Source of the DNA: Thiopseudomonas sp.
GTDB lineage: Bacteria > Pseudomonadota > Gammaproteobacteria > Pseudomonadales > Pseudomonadaceae
Assembly (NCBI GenBank): GCA_023228985.1
Contig: JALOAC010000032.1
Coordinates: 1-23,090, forward strand
Length of the DNA: 23,090 nt
Direction of reading: 5' to 3'
Under the pieces are notes generated by a model. It did not search any database. It was not told the origin of the DNA and was given only the letters and a program-made list of their open reading frames with translations. Positions within the stretch are counted from its first letter, which is position 1; each line of letters begins with the position of its first letter. Of this stretch, positions 1 through 8,016 are shown piece by piece. The translations under genes were made by a program, and so were the position numbers.

Positions 1-35
1 AGCTCATCCAAAGCTCTGTAAAAACAGCGGTTTTT

Positions 36-266
36 TGTAGGAGCAGGCCATGCCTGCGACAGCAGTACGTCAGGCGGCGCTGTGTTTACAAGCGTAATCC
101 GCGGTCGGATGCATGGCATCCTCGTACCGACGTAACAAACTCCTGTTGGAGTGCAACTCTTGCGCGATGCGATCTATAAAGTAGGGCTTTTGTTTTTGAG
201 TATGGGGAGGATGTTTGGCTTAGTACAACAGGCAGATACTGGTTCCCTGACAAGTCAGGCCCCACA
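36..266. repeat. Cluster of three REP-like elements at the left edge
   Basis: Three REP-like units sit in the 346 bp downstream of the chemosensory operon. The one at 36-60 is a direct copy with head TGTAGGAGC and palindrome AGGCCATGCCT. The one at 144-168 is a degenerate direct copy with head TGTTGGAGT and the usual GCAACTCTTGC core plus GCGAT tail. The one at 244-266 is inverted and reads on the minus strand as TGTGGGGCC, then a TGAC/GTCA palindrome, then GGGA. They share a head but differ in palindrome, so they look like related REP subfamilies rather than recent copies. I see no gene in bases 1-346. Such units are known to act as mRNA 3' end stabilisers or weak terminators, so they may shape the 3' end of the operon; that part is inference. 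Confidence 0.65.
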
Positions 267-346
267 TTGGCTTGTGCCTAACGCAAAATACCGTGCTGGC
301 TTTGGGTTCAGTTGCGGATAAGATGCGCCCCAACAAGGCAGCGTGC

Positions 347-727
347 TTACAACGCGGTGAGTTGTTGGACGTTGAGTAGGGTGAGTAGTTGGTTGTGGTG
401 CCAGGCTAAGGCTTGGATGCTGGGGTGTTGTTTGGCGTGCTGCATTAGCGGGGGCAGTGGCCAGATTGAGTCGGTGTTGAGTTCGATAATTTGTGCCTCC
501 TGTTCTAAGGCGAGCAGCAGCTCGTCTTGCTGGCGGCGGAGGCGCAAGGCGTAGCTTGCGGTCGGGGCAAGCTTGGTGCTGGTTGCGAGCAAGCCACTTA
601 AATCGATATATTTTTGCTGCTCATGCGCCAAATTCTGCAGCGTGCCCATCGCCACTACATATCTAGCCTCAACAGCAAAGCCGTAACCACTGTGCTGAAA
701 AACCACTAGAGCTATCGACGACATCAT
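347..727 (-). CDS. Small divergent CheW-like protein, last gene of the chemosensory operon
   Basis: Encodes 126 residues, a little short for CheW (about 150). The N-terminal pattern ALVVFQHSGYGFAVEARYVV resembles the first beta strands of a CheW domain, where a hydrophobic strand is followed by a G-x-x-[FY]-A-[LV] step and a hydrophobic-acidic strand. It lacks the clear P-G-x-x-x-x-G-V-x-N-L-R-G segment seen in its upstream neighbour, so the fold assignment is weaker. I chose the ATG at 727 because it overlaps the TGA of the upstream gene as ATGA, which indicates translational coupling; an in-frame TTG further upstream at 745 is less likely. By position, the protein probably couples the receptor to the CheA hybrid or competes with the second CheW. 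The downstream region is REP-rich, and no strong terminator is visible. Confidence 0.65.
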   Translation of the reverse strand: MMSSIALVVFQHSGYGFAVEARYVVAMGTLQNLAHEQQKYIDLSGLLATSTKLAPTASYALRLRRQQDELLLALEQEAQIIELNTDSIWPLPPLMQHAKQHPSIQALAWHHNQLLTLLNVQQLTAL

Positions 728-1263
728 TGCGTTTGCGTGCGCCAAGCTTGCAGCAACAACTCTAGGCTAAGGAGCGCAATCGGCCAGTCGTTGTAACTAA
801 ACAGGGCGGCGACATAGGGCTGCATATGTTCAGGCAGGCTTTCTAAGGGCGGCTTTAACAGGCTTTCTGCCACATCAACCACTTCCAGCAGCGAGTCGAT
901 GCGAATGCCTGTGGTTATTCCTGCGCCAGCACACAACAGGATGGAGGATTCTTTATTTTGCGCCTGCTCAAGACTGGGCAACTGCAGCAGGTGATTCAGG
1001 CTAAGCACCGACTCTATGTCCCCGCGCAAATTAATCACGCCTTCCACTGAGTCGTGCATGCCCGGAACAAAGTTTACTCTTATATCGTTACTTAACACCT
1101 CTTTTACCGAGTGGCCGGGCAAGGCAAAATACTTATCTGCTAGTTGAAAGATAACCAGCTTTACTAGCCGCTCATCCACATCAACGATTTTATTATCGCC
1201 CTGTTGCTTGGCTGCTAAGAGACTTTCTAGCGTCTGCTCTACACTCGCTTTACTGTCTGTCAT
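724..1263 (-). CDS. CheW-like coupling protein
   Basis: A 179-residue adaptor expected to link the receptor to the CheA kinase in a chemoreceptor array. A polar N-terminal extension of about 30 residues (with KQQGDNK) precedes the CheW domain. Domain hallmarks are the first strand LVIFQLADKYFALP, the segment VPGMHDSVEGVINLRGDI, and a final strand pair ending near the C-terminus. The V-x-N-L-R-G loop is the typical CheW signature, so this is the better conserved of the two CheW-like proteins here. The start overlaps the stop of the diguanylate cyclase gene by 4 bp (ATGA), and its own stop overlaps the next CheW-like gene, so all three are probably co-translated. Wsp systems also carry two CheW proteins (WspB and WspD), which supports the comparison without proving orthology. 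Confidence 0.88.
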   Translation of the reverse strand: MTDSKASVEQTLESLLAAKQQGDNKIVDVDERLVKLVIFQLADKYFALPGHSVKEVLSNDIRVNFVPGMHDSVEGVINLRGDIESVLSLNHLLQLPSLEQAQNKESSILLCAGAGITTGIRIDSLLEVVDVAESLLKPPLESLPEHMQPYVAALFSYNDWPIALLSLELLLQAWRTQTQ

Positions 1264-2945
1264 TGGCTTTTGCGATCCACGTTGACTCGGTTACGACCAT
1301 CTTTTTTCGCTTGGTACAGGGCTACATCCGCCGCACCAATCAGCTCTTCTACTGAGCCGTAATGGGCAAATGAGCTAAGTCCGGCACTGAAGGTGCAGGT
1401 GAACTGTTCTGCGCCCGATGAAAAAATAATTTTAGAAAAATCTTCGCGCAACGTATCGATAAGCTCATAAGCCTGCTCAATGGAAATTTTGCGTAATAAA
1501 ATGGCAAACTCTTCTCCACCATAGCGACCTATAACATCGGTATTGCGTAAACGATGTTTCAGCACGCGCGATAAGGCTACTAGCACTTGATCTCCGGCTA
1601 GATGACCATGCTTGTCATTAACCTTCTTAAAGTAGTCCAGATCCAGCATCACCATAATTAGGTTTTCTTTAGTGCGCCCTACTTGGCTCACCGCGCTTTC
1701 AATGATTTCTTTGGTGCTGCTGTGATTAAACAAGCCCGTCAAACTGTCGCGGGTCATCAGTCGGCGTAAAGTTCGCATGCGCTCGGCACGTAAAGCCACT
1801 GCGCTGACCAACTCACTGGGTACAACAGGCTTAGTAATAAAGCCTTCAACGCCCACTTGCATGGCAGAAAACTGCTTTTTCCTGTCGGTTTCTGAGGACA
1901 GATAAACAATAGGCATACCCAGGTATTCTGGCACCATGCGGATGATTCCCGCCAACTCCTGACCGGTGCATTCGGGCATATACACATCAATCAAAATCAA
2001 ATCAGGCGAGAAGTTGCGTAGCACGTCTAAGGCTAACGCAGGCTCATGCACTTGCTGCACCAACATGCCTGCATCTTCTAGTATCAAGCTATGGTACTGA
2101 GCCACTTCGGGTTCATCATCTACGATTAAAATACGTAACGGCTCTACGTGTTTGTTTTTTAGCAGATCATCTAAAGCCGCAGCCAGCTCTAAAGGACGTG
2201 CCGGCTTGGTAAAGTAACTGCGACAACCCGCACGAAACGCGCTTAGGCGGCCCGCAAAGCTGTCTTGCCCAGACAATACAATCGCTGGTAACTGACGACC
2301 TAGGGTTTCATTCACCCGCCTGAGCGTTTCAGTACCGGCAATGCTGCTTTGTGGAAAGTGCACATCCATCACGACGGCATCAGGTGCCTGCTTTAACACT
2401 GTCGCCTCAAAGCTCTCTACATCGGTAAAACGCTGAATGCGATAACCAAAACAACTTAGCTGGTAATCCAGATGGACCACCTGTTCGGTTTCATCGTCAC
2501 AGATGTAAATTAAAGGAGCACCCTGCTCTTGCCAGCCTCTATTGATTTGTCCCATCTCAAATGAAGGCGAGCGATACGGGCGATCAAAGCTCAAATCAAC
2601 CTGTTTTAGCTCTTCCATTTCTAAGTTGAGTTGTTCGATAACATCAGCTAAAACCCGACTTCTATTGGCATTCATTACGGCGCTAGTAGTAATCAGCCCC
2701 TGAGCTAAATGTTCACCTATGGCGGCCTCTTCAGCTAATTTATCAAAGCCAAATGAGCTGCTAGCCCCCTTCAAGCTATGAAAAGCACGAAACAAGTCAC
2801 CCATAATGAGTTCGTCATAATTAGTGCTGTTTTCTGCCTGTTTTATGCATTCTTCAACTTCCAGCAGTCGCTTAGGTAGCTGCTTAATAAAGTTAGCTCT
2901 CAGTTGAAGAATTTTTACCTGTAGATTAGAGCTTGTCTGTGTCAT
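1260..2945 (-). CDS. Diguanylate cyclase response regulator, Hpt-REC-REC-GGDEF
   Basis: A 561-residue protein predicted to make c-di-GMP from two GTP when phosphorylated; it is the likely output of this operon. Domains in order are as follows. The Hpt domain (about 1-115) has the phosphorylatable His56 in HSLKGASSSFGF. REC1 (about 144-263) has the acidic pair Asp150/Asp151, acceptor Asp194 and Lys247. REC2 (about 271-387) has Asp276/Asp277, acceptor Asp320 and Lys372. The GGDEF domain (about 397-556) has active-site motif GGEEF at 476-480. RNTD at 467-470, five residues before GGEEF, fits the RxxD inhibitory I-site, so product inhibition is likely. REC-REC-GGDEF recalls PleD; the added Hpt is unusual. 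The gene follows the cheY-like gene by 36 bp with only a weak ribosome binding site, which may keep levels low. No transmembrane segment is visible, so it should be cytoplasmic. Confidence 0.93.
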   Translation of the reverse strand: MTQTSSNLQVKILQLRANFIKQLPKRLLEVEECIKQAENSTNYDELIMGDLFRAFHSLKGASSSFGFDKLAEEAAIGEHLAQGLITTSAVMNANRSRVLADVIEQLNLEMEELKQVDLSFDRPYRSPSFEMGQINRGWQEQGAPLIYICDDETEQVVHLDYQLSCFGYRIQRFTDVESFEATVLKQAPDAVVMDVHFPQSSIAGTETLRRVNETLGRQLPAIVLSGQDSFAGRLSAFRAGCRSYFTKPARPLELAAALDDLLKNKHVEPLRILIVDDEPEVAQYHSLILEDAGMLVQQVHEPALALDVLRNFSPDLILIDVYMPECTGQELAGIIRMVPEYLGMPIVYLSSETDRKKQFSAMQVGVEGFITKPVVPSELVSAVALRAERMRTLRRLMTRDSLTGLFNHSSTKEIIESAVSQVGRTKENLIMVMLDLDYFKKVNDKHGHLAGDQVLVALSRVLKHRLRNTDVIGRYGGEEFAILLRKISIEQAYELIDTLREDFSKIIFSSGAEQFTCTFSAGLSSFAHYGSVEELIGAADVALYQAKKDGRNRVNVDRKSQ

Positions 2946-2981
2946 ATAGGATACTTTTGTGCCAAGGGCCGTGTCGATTAA

Positions 2982-3341
2982 TTAATTCTTACCCAAAACA
3001 TTTGCTACCAGTTCAGGCAGAGTTTCTGTCAGCGCAAAATCTTTAGTTAAACAATGGGTCAGCGCAGGTTCTAGTGTTAACAGCGTTGTTGGGTCATCAC
3101 CGGTTAGGAGTATAAAGGGCAACGTGCTGTGCTGTTTTTTTAACTCTTGAAAGAACTCAATGCCGGAAATAAGCGGCATGTTCATATCACTGATGATCAT
3201 TTTGATTTCAGGATGCTGCTGCAGACGCTCAAAAGCTTCCATGACATTTTCTGCAACTATACCTTGATAATTGCCAGACTCAAGAATAGCGCAAACCATT
3301 TCTGCCGCCAGTGCATCATCATCAACCACTAAAATTTTCAT
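2982..3341 (-). CDS. Stand-alone CheY-like receiver protein
   Basis: A 119-residue single REC domain with no output domain. It has the acidic cluster Asp7-Asp9 (VVDDDA), phospho-acceptor Asp52 (ISDMNMP), Thr80 (LLTGDD) and Lys100 (LTKDF), which is the full set needed for phosphorylation. The start is two bases after the stop of the CheA hybrid gene, in the arrangement TAATAATG, with a GGGG ribosome binding site inside the end of cheA. It is probably phosphorylated by that CheA. Wsp operons lack such a free receiver. Here it could act as a phosphate sink, as a shuttle to the Hpt of the cyclase encoded next, or by binding an unknown partner. Similarity to a flagellar-motor CheY cannot be judged by eye. 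Confidence 0.9.
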   Translation of the reverse strand: MKILVVDDDALAAEMVCAILESGNYQGIVAENVMEAFERLQQHPEIKMIISDMNMPLISGIEFFQELKKQHSTLPFILLTGDDPTTLLTLEPALTHCLTKDFALTETLPELVANVLGKN

Positions 3342-3343
3342 TA

Positions 3344-5470
3344 TTACCCCAACAAAGCCCGTAAGGTATCGACCAGATTATTTTGGTCAAAACTGCCTTT
3401 AACTATGTAGGCGTCTGCGCCCACTTCTATGCCGCGCCTGCGGTCACTGTCTTTTTCTCTTGAGGTGATAATGATGATGGGGCGGTTTTTATAGCGTTCA
3501 TGCTCACGCAAATGGCTGGTCAATGTAAAGCCATCCATAAACGGCATTTCAACGTCGGTGATGATGGCATCAAAATCACCGTTGCGCGCCTTGTTAAGGC
3601 CATCCAGACCATCTTCAGCCAGTGTTACTTGGTAACCCCAAGCCTCAAGTACATCTTTTTCTATTTCTCGCGTATTAAGGGAGTCATCAACCACTAACAA
3701 ATGCTGTTGCGTTGCTGACTTGATCGTTGTTTCACCGGTTTTTTGATGTTTTTTGCGTGCCAGCTCTAATAGTCGCGGCACATGAATCAAACTTACCAGC
3801 TGTTGATAACCATGATTGACCATACCCGATATGAGCGGGTTATGCGCCAAGTGTTCGGGTAACGCATTAATAATCAAGTCATGCTCATCTATCAGTTTAT
3901 CGATCACCAAGGCTATTTTTTCATGCTGCACGCGCACCACCAGCAGTAATAGTTTTTTGCTTATTTGTCTCGGCGTATCGGCTAAGTTTGGCAAGCTAAT
4001 AAGCTGGTGTAACTCAAAAATAGGTACGAACTCGTTACGCAGTACAAACACATTACGGTCGGCAACTTCCAACACCTGCTCAGGCGTTATACGGGTAAGC
4101 TCAACGATGTACTGCGCACTAAAAGCCAGCGTATGCCCAGCTGTCTCAACCAGCAACACGCGCAACATCGCCAGCGAGACAGGTAGGCGTAAAGTAAAGC
4201 TGGCTCCCAGCCCTGCTTGGCTTCGTACGTCAATTAGCCCCTGCAAGTCATTAACTATTTTACGTTTTACTACATCTAGACCAACACCGCGCCCTGACAT
4301 TTCGGTAATCATGCTGGTGGTGGTAAAGCCTGGCAGAAACACTTGGTTGATAAGCTCTTGTTCGCTCATGTTGGCTAGCTCGTCAGCGGAGAGCAGCTGC
4401 TGCTGAGTCAACTTTTGTCGGATTCTGTCCAAACTCAATCCAGCACCATCATCAGCTAGCTCAATCACCACCCAGCCACCATCTTGCCACGCCGATAGCT
4501 TTACCAATCCCGCAGCGGGCTTGCCTTGATTTAAACGAATTTCTGGATCTTCAATACCATGGTCTATAGCGTTGCGCAGTAAATGCACCATTGGCTCGGA
4601 AAGTTGCTCGATAATATTGCGGTCCAGCTCAATGTCTTCACCGCTAATCTGTGAAGTAACCTGCTTACCCAGCATGCGCCCTACTTCACGAATATGCTTA
4701 GCGGCTGGCTCAAAGACTTGTCTGAGTGGCAGCATCCGCAGAGTCAAGGCTCGATCGTGCAAGCTATAGATCAAAGATTCTTGGCTGCCCACGATCTCTT
4801 TTAGATTGTTAAACAGTGAGTCAAATCGTTGTTTACTGAGCGCCGCATCCTGTGCTGATTCCCAGTTCAGCTTGAGTGCTTGGGCATCGCGCACCAACTC
4901 ACGCAGTCCGGCATGACTGGCGGTCACTTCGGAAATAAGCTTACTAAGGCTTTCTAAACTCTCTAAACGCAAGCGCACGCTGTCAGAGCTGCCTAATGCT
5001 GGCTGCGCTTTCTTGGCAGGAGCGCTGGTTTCGTCGGCTAGATTGACTGGCTGAACTTGTGGTGGCGCGCGTGTTTCACCACTGGCGAGCGCCAGCAGTG
5101 CATCACAAAGTGCTGGCGGTGCTGGCGGCAAACTTTCGGGGTCTTGCGTGGCGGCTAGGTGCTCAACCATGTCGGTGAGGCAATCGACAGCTTGATAAAA
5201 CGCATCAATAATCTGCTGATTGATATCTATTTTTTGCTCGCGCAGAGCACTTAATAACTCTTCTAAACTATGCGCCGTTTCTGCAATGGATTGCAGTTTC
5301 AGCATGCGTGACGAGCCTTTGATGGTATGCGCAGAACGAAACAGGCTGTTGATTAACTCAGCATCACGCTGGCCTTGCTCTAAATTCTTAACCCCCTCGC
5401 CCAGATAGCGTAATAAATCACGCGCCTCATCAATAAAGCGATTAAGAAACTTAGTAATATCTAACGCCAT
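3344..5470 (-). CDS. CheA-type hybrid histidine kinase with C-terminal receiver
   Basis: A 708-residue kinase core of the signalling array. The P1/Hpt domain (about 1-105) has His48 in SAHTIKGSSRM. A proline- and alanine-rich linker (about 110-162) follows, with no evident P2 domain. The dimerisation region is about 165-255. The ATPase domain is about 285-430, with the N-box around Asn300 (HLLRNAIDHGIEDP), DDGAG at 340-344 and GRGVGLDVV from 393. The CheW-like P5 domain spans about 433-572. The receiver spans about 588-708, with Asp595/Asp596, acceptor Asp639 (ITDVEMP) and Lys691. The CheA-REC layout matches WspE-type and FrzE-type kinases of non-chemotaxis systems rather than flagellar CheA. 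It lies 2 bp after cheR and just before the cheY-like gene. Likely targets are its own receiver, CheY, CheB and the cyclase. Confidence 0.95.
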   Translation of the reverse strand: MALDITKFLNRFIDEARDLLRYLGEGVKNLEQGQRDAELINSLFRSAHTIKGSSRMLKLQSIAETAHSLEELLSALREQKIDINQQIIDAFYQAVDCLTDMVEHLAATQDPESLPPAPPALCDALLALASGETRAPPQVQPVNLADETSAPAKKAQPALGSSDSVRLRLESLESLSKLISEVTASHAGLRELVRDAQALKLNWESAQDAALSKQRFDSLFNNLKEIVGSQESLIYSLHDRALTLRMLPLRQVFEPAAKHIREVGRMLGKQVTSQISGEDIELDRNIIEQLSEPMVHLLRNAIDHGIEDPEIRLNQGKPAAGLVKLSAWQDGGWVVIELADDGAGLSLDRIRQKLTQQQLLSADELANMSEQELINQVFLPGFTTTSMITEMSGRGVGLDVVKRKIVNDLQGLIDVRSQAGLGASFTLRLPVSLAMLRVLLVETAGHTLAFSAQYIVELTRITPEQVLEVADRNVFVLRNEFVPIFELHQLISLPNLADTPRQISKKLLLLVVRVQHEKIALVIDKLIDEHDLIINALPEHLAHNPLISGMVNHGYQQLVSLIHVPRLLELARKKHQKTGETTIKSATQQHLLVVDDSLNTREIEKDVLEAWGYQVTLAEDGLDGLNKARNGDFDAIITDVEMPFMDGFTLTSHLREHERYKNRPIIIITSREKDSDRRRGIEVGADAYIVKGSFDQNNLVDTLRALLG

Positions 5471-5472
5471 GC

Positions 5473-6966
5473 TTACGCCCCACTCACACTATGCTCTGGC
5501 TGCTTTTTAAAATTAAGCAAATGCCGCTCAGCAAGAAATAACACATCCTTCACCGGCAGCTCCAAGGGTAACCATTCAGAGCCTGAGTGCGCCGAGGTGT
5601 TGTTGGATAAGATTCTACGCACCGTTTGAAAAGTTTGTTGCGCCGCCACTTTATCATTGAGCTGTTTAAGCGTATCAGCCAGATGGTAATGCGCCAGCCA
5701 GCTTTCTGGATTTGTATAACAAGCTTTTTTAAAGCTCTGTACGGCCATGTCGAACTCAGATTGCCATTTATGGCATAAACCCAGCGCAATTAACGCATCT
5801 AAACACCAGGGTCTAAACTCGAGCGCTTGCTCAATCAATTTCTGCGCTTGGCTAAATTCTTTTTGATTTAACAAAATCCAACCTTTCATCAATATAGCCG
5901 GTGCATTATCTGGCTCTTGCACAATGATTTTTTCCAGCTTGATTAACGCCTGCTGATACTGACTGCTATCGTGCAGTAACTCTTTAATTTTCTGTACGGC
6001 TGCTTCATGCGTCAAAACGGGCTGTAATTGGGGTGCTGCTTTGGCTGTGTCCGCCACACTAAGCTTGGCTGGGCTTAAAACATTGACTGGCGCTGATATA
6101 ACAGTATTTTCAAGCACATGTGGCTTATCGTGCGATAACTGCGGCGTTCCTGCTTGCTGGAGCAACTCGGCTCCCTGCACAAAATAGTACTGACCCTGCT
6201 CTTCTACCAGCTCAAGAATCCCGAAATCATTACCTAGGGTTTCGGAGCTTCCCAGTAATAAAATCGCATTGGGCTGCATCATTTTTTGCAACTTATGCTG
6301 AATGTCTTTGCGAGTGGCTAAATTAAAGTAAATCGAGACATTGCGAAAGAACACCACATCGTAGTAGTTATCTTCTGCCGGATAGCGTTCTGCTTTGAGG
6401 TTAAAGGGGAAAAACTGTACCGCTTGGCGGATATCTGCATTGATTTGGTAGCCATTGCGTGTGGCTTGAAAGTATTTTTTGCGCAAACCCTCGTCCAGCG
6501 CGCGAAAAGAGAACGGTGAGTAAATACCGGCACGGGCTTTAACCAGAACATTTTCATCCAAATCACCGCCATCAATCTGCACCTGCTGCAACATAGCCTT
6601 GCCCCAAGTCTCTTGAATCGCAATGGCTAAGCTATAAGGCTCCTCACCCGACGAGCAACCTACACTCAGAACGCGTATCGGTCGGTTGTTAACCAATTTC
6701 TGTAGCCTAGGTAAAAAAGTCTGCACAAATAGCATGATTTGCGCCGGCTCACGGTAAAAATAGGTCTCGTTAACCGTCAACTGATTAACCAGCTCCGTGA
6801 GCTCTACGGGATTTTTTTCTACTTTGGCAAAATACTCAGCCAAGCTTAAACCCAATGCAGCGCTGATTTTGCTGACGGCTTTATGCAGGCGCTGTTCAGC
6901 TATGCCGTTAAACTCCAGTCCGCAATACTCTTCGACTAAACGTTTAAACGGCTGAAACCGGTTCAT
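5473..6966 (-). CDS. CheR-type receptor methyltransferase with C-terminal TPR repeats
   Basis: A 497-residue protein predicted to methylate receptor glutamates using S-adenosylmethionine. The N-terminal helical CheR domain and methyltransferase fold cover about 1-270. Visible motifs are NETYFYRE at 66-73, the SAM-binding VGCSSGEEPYSLA at 102-114 and FFRNVSIYF at 206-214. A low-complexity linker (about 270-318) follows, then TPR-like helical repeats (about 335-455). CheR-TPR fusion is the layout of WspC and other CheR proteins that do not use a pentapeptide tether, and the operon's receptor has no obvious C-terminal pentapeptide. The start overlaps the cheB stop by 4 bp (ATGA), so the methylesterase and methyltransferase are translationally coupled. 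Confidence 0.93.
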   Translation of the reverse strand: MNRFQPFKRLVEEYCGLEFNGIAEQRLHKAVSKISAALGLSLAEYFAKVEKNPVELTELVNQLTVNETYFYREPAQIMLFVQTFLPRLQKLVNNRPIRVLSVGCSSGEEPYSLAIAIQETWGKAMLQQVQIDGGDLDENVLVKARAGIYSPFSFRALDEGLRKKYFQATRNGYQINADIRQAVQFFPFNLKAERYPAEDNYYDVVFFRNVSIYFNLATRKDIQHKLQKMMQPNAILLLGSSETLGNDFGILELVEEQGQYYFVQGAELLQQAGTPQLSHDKPHVLENTVISAPVNVLSPAKLSVADTAKAAPQLQPVLTHEAAVQKIKELLHDSSQYQQALIKLEKIIVQEPDNAPAILMKGWILLNQKEFSQAQKLIEQALEFRPWCLDALIALGLCHKWQSEFDMAVQSFKKACYTNPESWLAHYHLADTLKQLNDKVAAQQTFQTVRRILSNNTSAHSGSEWLPLELPVKDVLFLAERHLLNFKKQPEHSVSGA

Positions 6967-8003
6967 TTTGCACCCAACACAAGCTGATTGAGCTGATGGG
7001 GTAGTTTGTCTAGCCCAATGATCTTATCAACGCAACCCAAACTTATCGCTTCATGATTCATGCCAAAAATAACTGAACTGGCTTCGTCTTGCGCTAGGGT
7101 AATGCCACCGCTGTCTTTTATCTTCTGCATCCCGCTGGCTCCATCACGTCCCATGCCGGTCATTATTAAAGCAATGGCGTGCCGTCCAAAATGTTGCGCC
7201 ACAGAATCAAACAAATAATTACAGCAAGGGCGGTAAATATCAGTTGCCTGTCGCTCCAGCAGTTTAATCCTGTGACTGGCATCCACGGTCATATGCTGCT
7301 CAGAGGGTGAAAGATACACCTGCTGCGCTTCGAGGCGCTCACCATGCGTGGCTACTTTAATCGGCAGACTGCTAAAACCTGATAGCCACTGTGCCATGCC
7401 ATCCACAAAGCCATCACTCATGTGCTGGCATATTAAAATAGGCACTTGTAGGTTGGTATCAAGATGCGCTAACAAATAGGACAGCGCCTGTGGTCCACCG
7501 GTAGAGCAAGCGATGGCAATCACTTGTTTAAAACTTTGTGGCGTAGCGTCTGCGTCTTGGGGTGCTTGGTTTAACTCTGGTTTATAGGACATGCGACGCA
7601 TACGGGTAATGACGGGTACGCCTGCTAACAGCCGTATCTTATTGGTAAACTCAGTAACGTCTTGCTGGGTAAAGCGCGGTTTTTTCATCACCTCCAACGC
7701 ACCTAAACTAAGGGCTTCATAGGCTTTTTGCGCATCATCCTCACCACTGACCACTAAAATCGGTACCGCTTTGCGGTGCATAATTTGGTCAATCGCCTCA
7801 GCACCGCTCATAACTGGCATTTCTAAATCCATGCACACAATATCTGGTCTGAGCTGCTCAACCATAGTCACCGCTTGCTGGCCATTATGTGCCTCACCGA
7901 CCACACAAATGTCATCCGTCGCTTCTATAATGTCACGCAAAAACTCCCGTGATATTTGACTATCATCGACAAGCAGTACACGTATAGGCGGTTTATTGTG
8001 CAT
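6963..8003 (-). CDS. CheB-type receptor methylesterase/deamidase
   Basis: A 346-residue protein with an N-terminal receiver (about 6-125; Asp13/Asp14, acceptor Asp59 in CMDLEMP, Lys108) and a C-terminal methylesterase (about 160-345). The expected catalytic triad is present: Ser167 in ACSTGGP, His194 in CQHMSDGF and Asp287 in MGRDGA. It should remove methyl groups from receptor glutamates when phosphorylated by CheA, giving adaptation. It starts 13 bp after the receptor gene, with a GAGG ribosome binding site six bases before the ATG, and overlaps cheR by 4 bp. In Wsp operons the cheB homologue (wspF) sits late, just before wspR, so this position right after the receptor is a clear difference in order. 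Confidence 0.95.
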   Translation of the reverse strand: MHNKPPIRVLLVDDSQISREFLRDIIEATDDICVVGEAHNGQQAVTMVEQLRPDIVCMDLEMPVMSGAEAIDQIMHRKAVPILVVSGEDDAQKAYEALSLGALEVMKKPRFTQQDVTEFTNKIRLLAGVPVITRMRRMSYKPELNQAPQDADATPQSFKQVIAIACSTGGPQALSYLLAHLDTNLQVPILICQHMSDGFVDGMAQWLSGFSSLPIKVATHGERLEAQQVYLSPSEQHMTVDASHRIKLLERQATDIYRPCCNYLFDSVAQHFGRHAIALIMTGMGRDGASGMQKIKDSGGITLAQDEASSVIFGMNHEAISLGCVDKIIGLDKLPHQLNQLVLGAK

Positions 8004-8016
8004 GCATTTGCCTCAT

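Noticed and set aside
20..35. AAAAAC/GTTTTT inverted repeat as an operon terminator
   Set aside because: The stem is almost all A-T with a four-base loop and no GC core, and it lies over 300 bases past the last gene.
728..745. TTG at 745 as the start of the last CheW-like gene
   Set aside because: The ATG at 727 forms an ATGA overlap with the upstream stop, as at several other junctions in this operon.
3816..4406. 196-residue plus-strand open frame
   Set aside because: Lies wholly opposite the CheA hybrid gene, which has intact catalytic motifs; the translation is serine/cysteine-rich with no recognisable domain.
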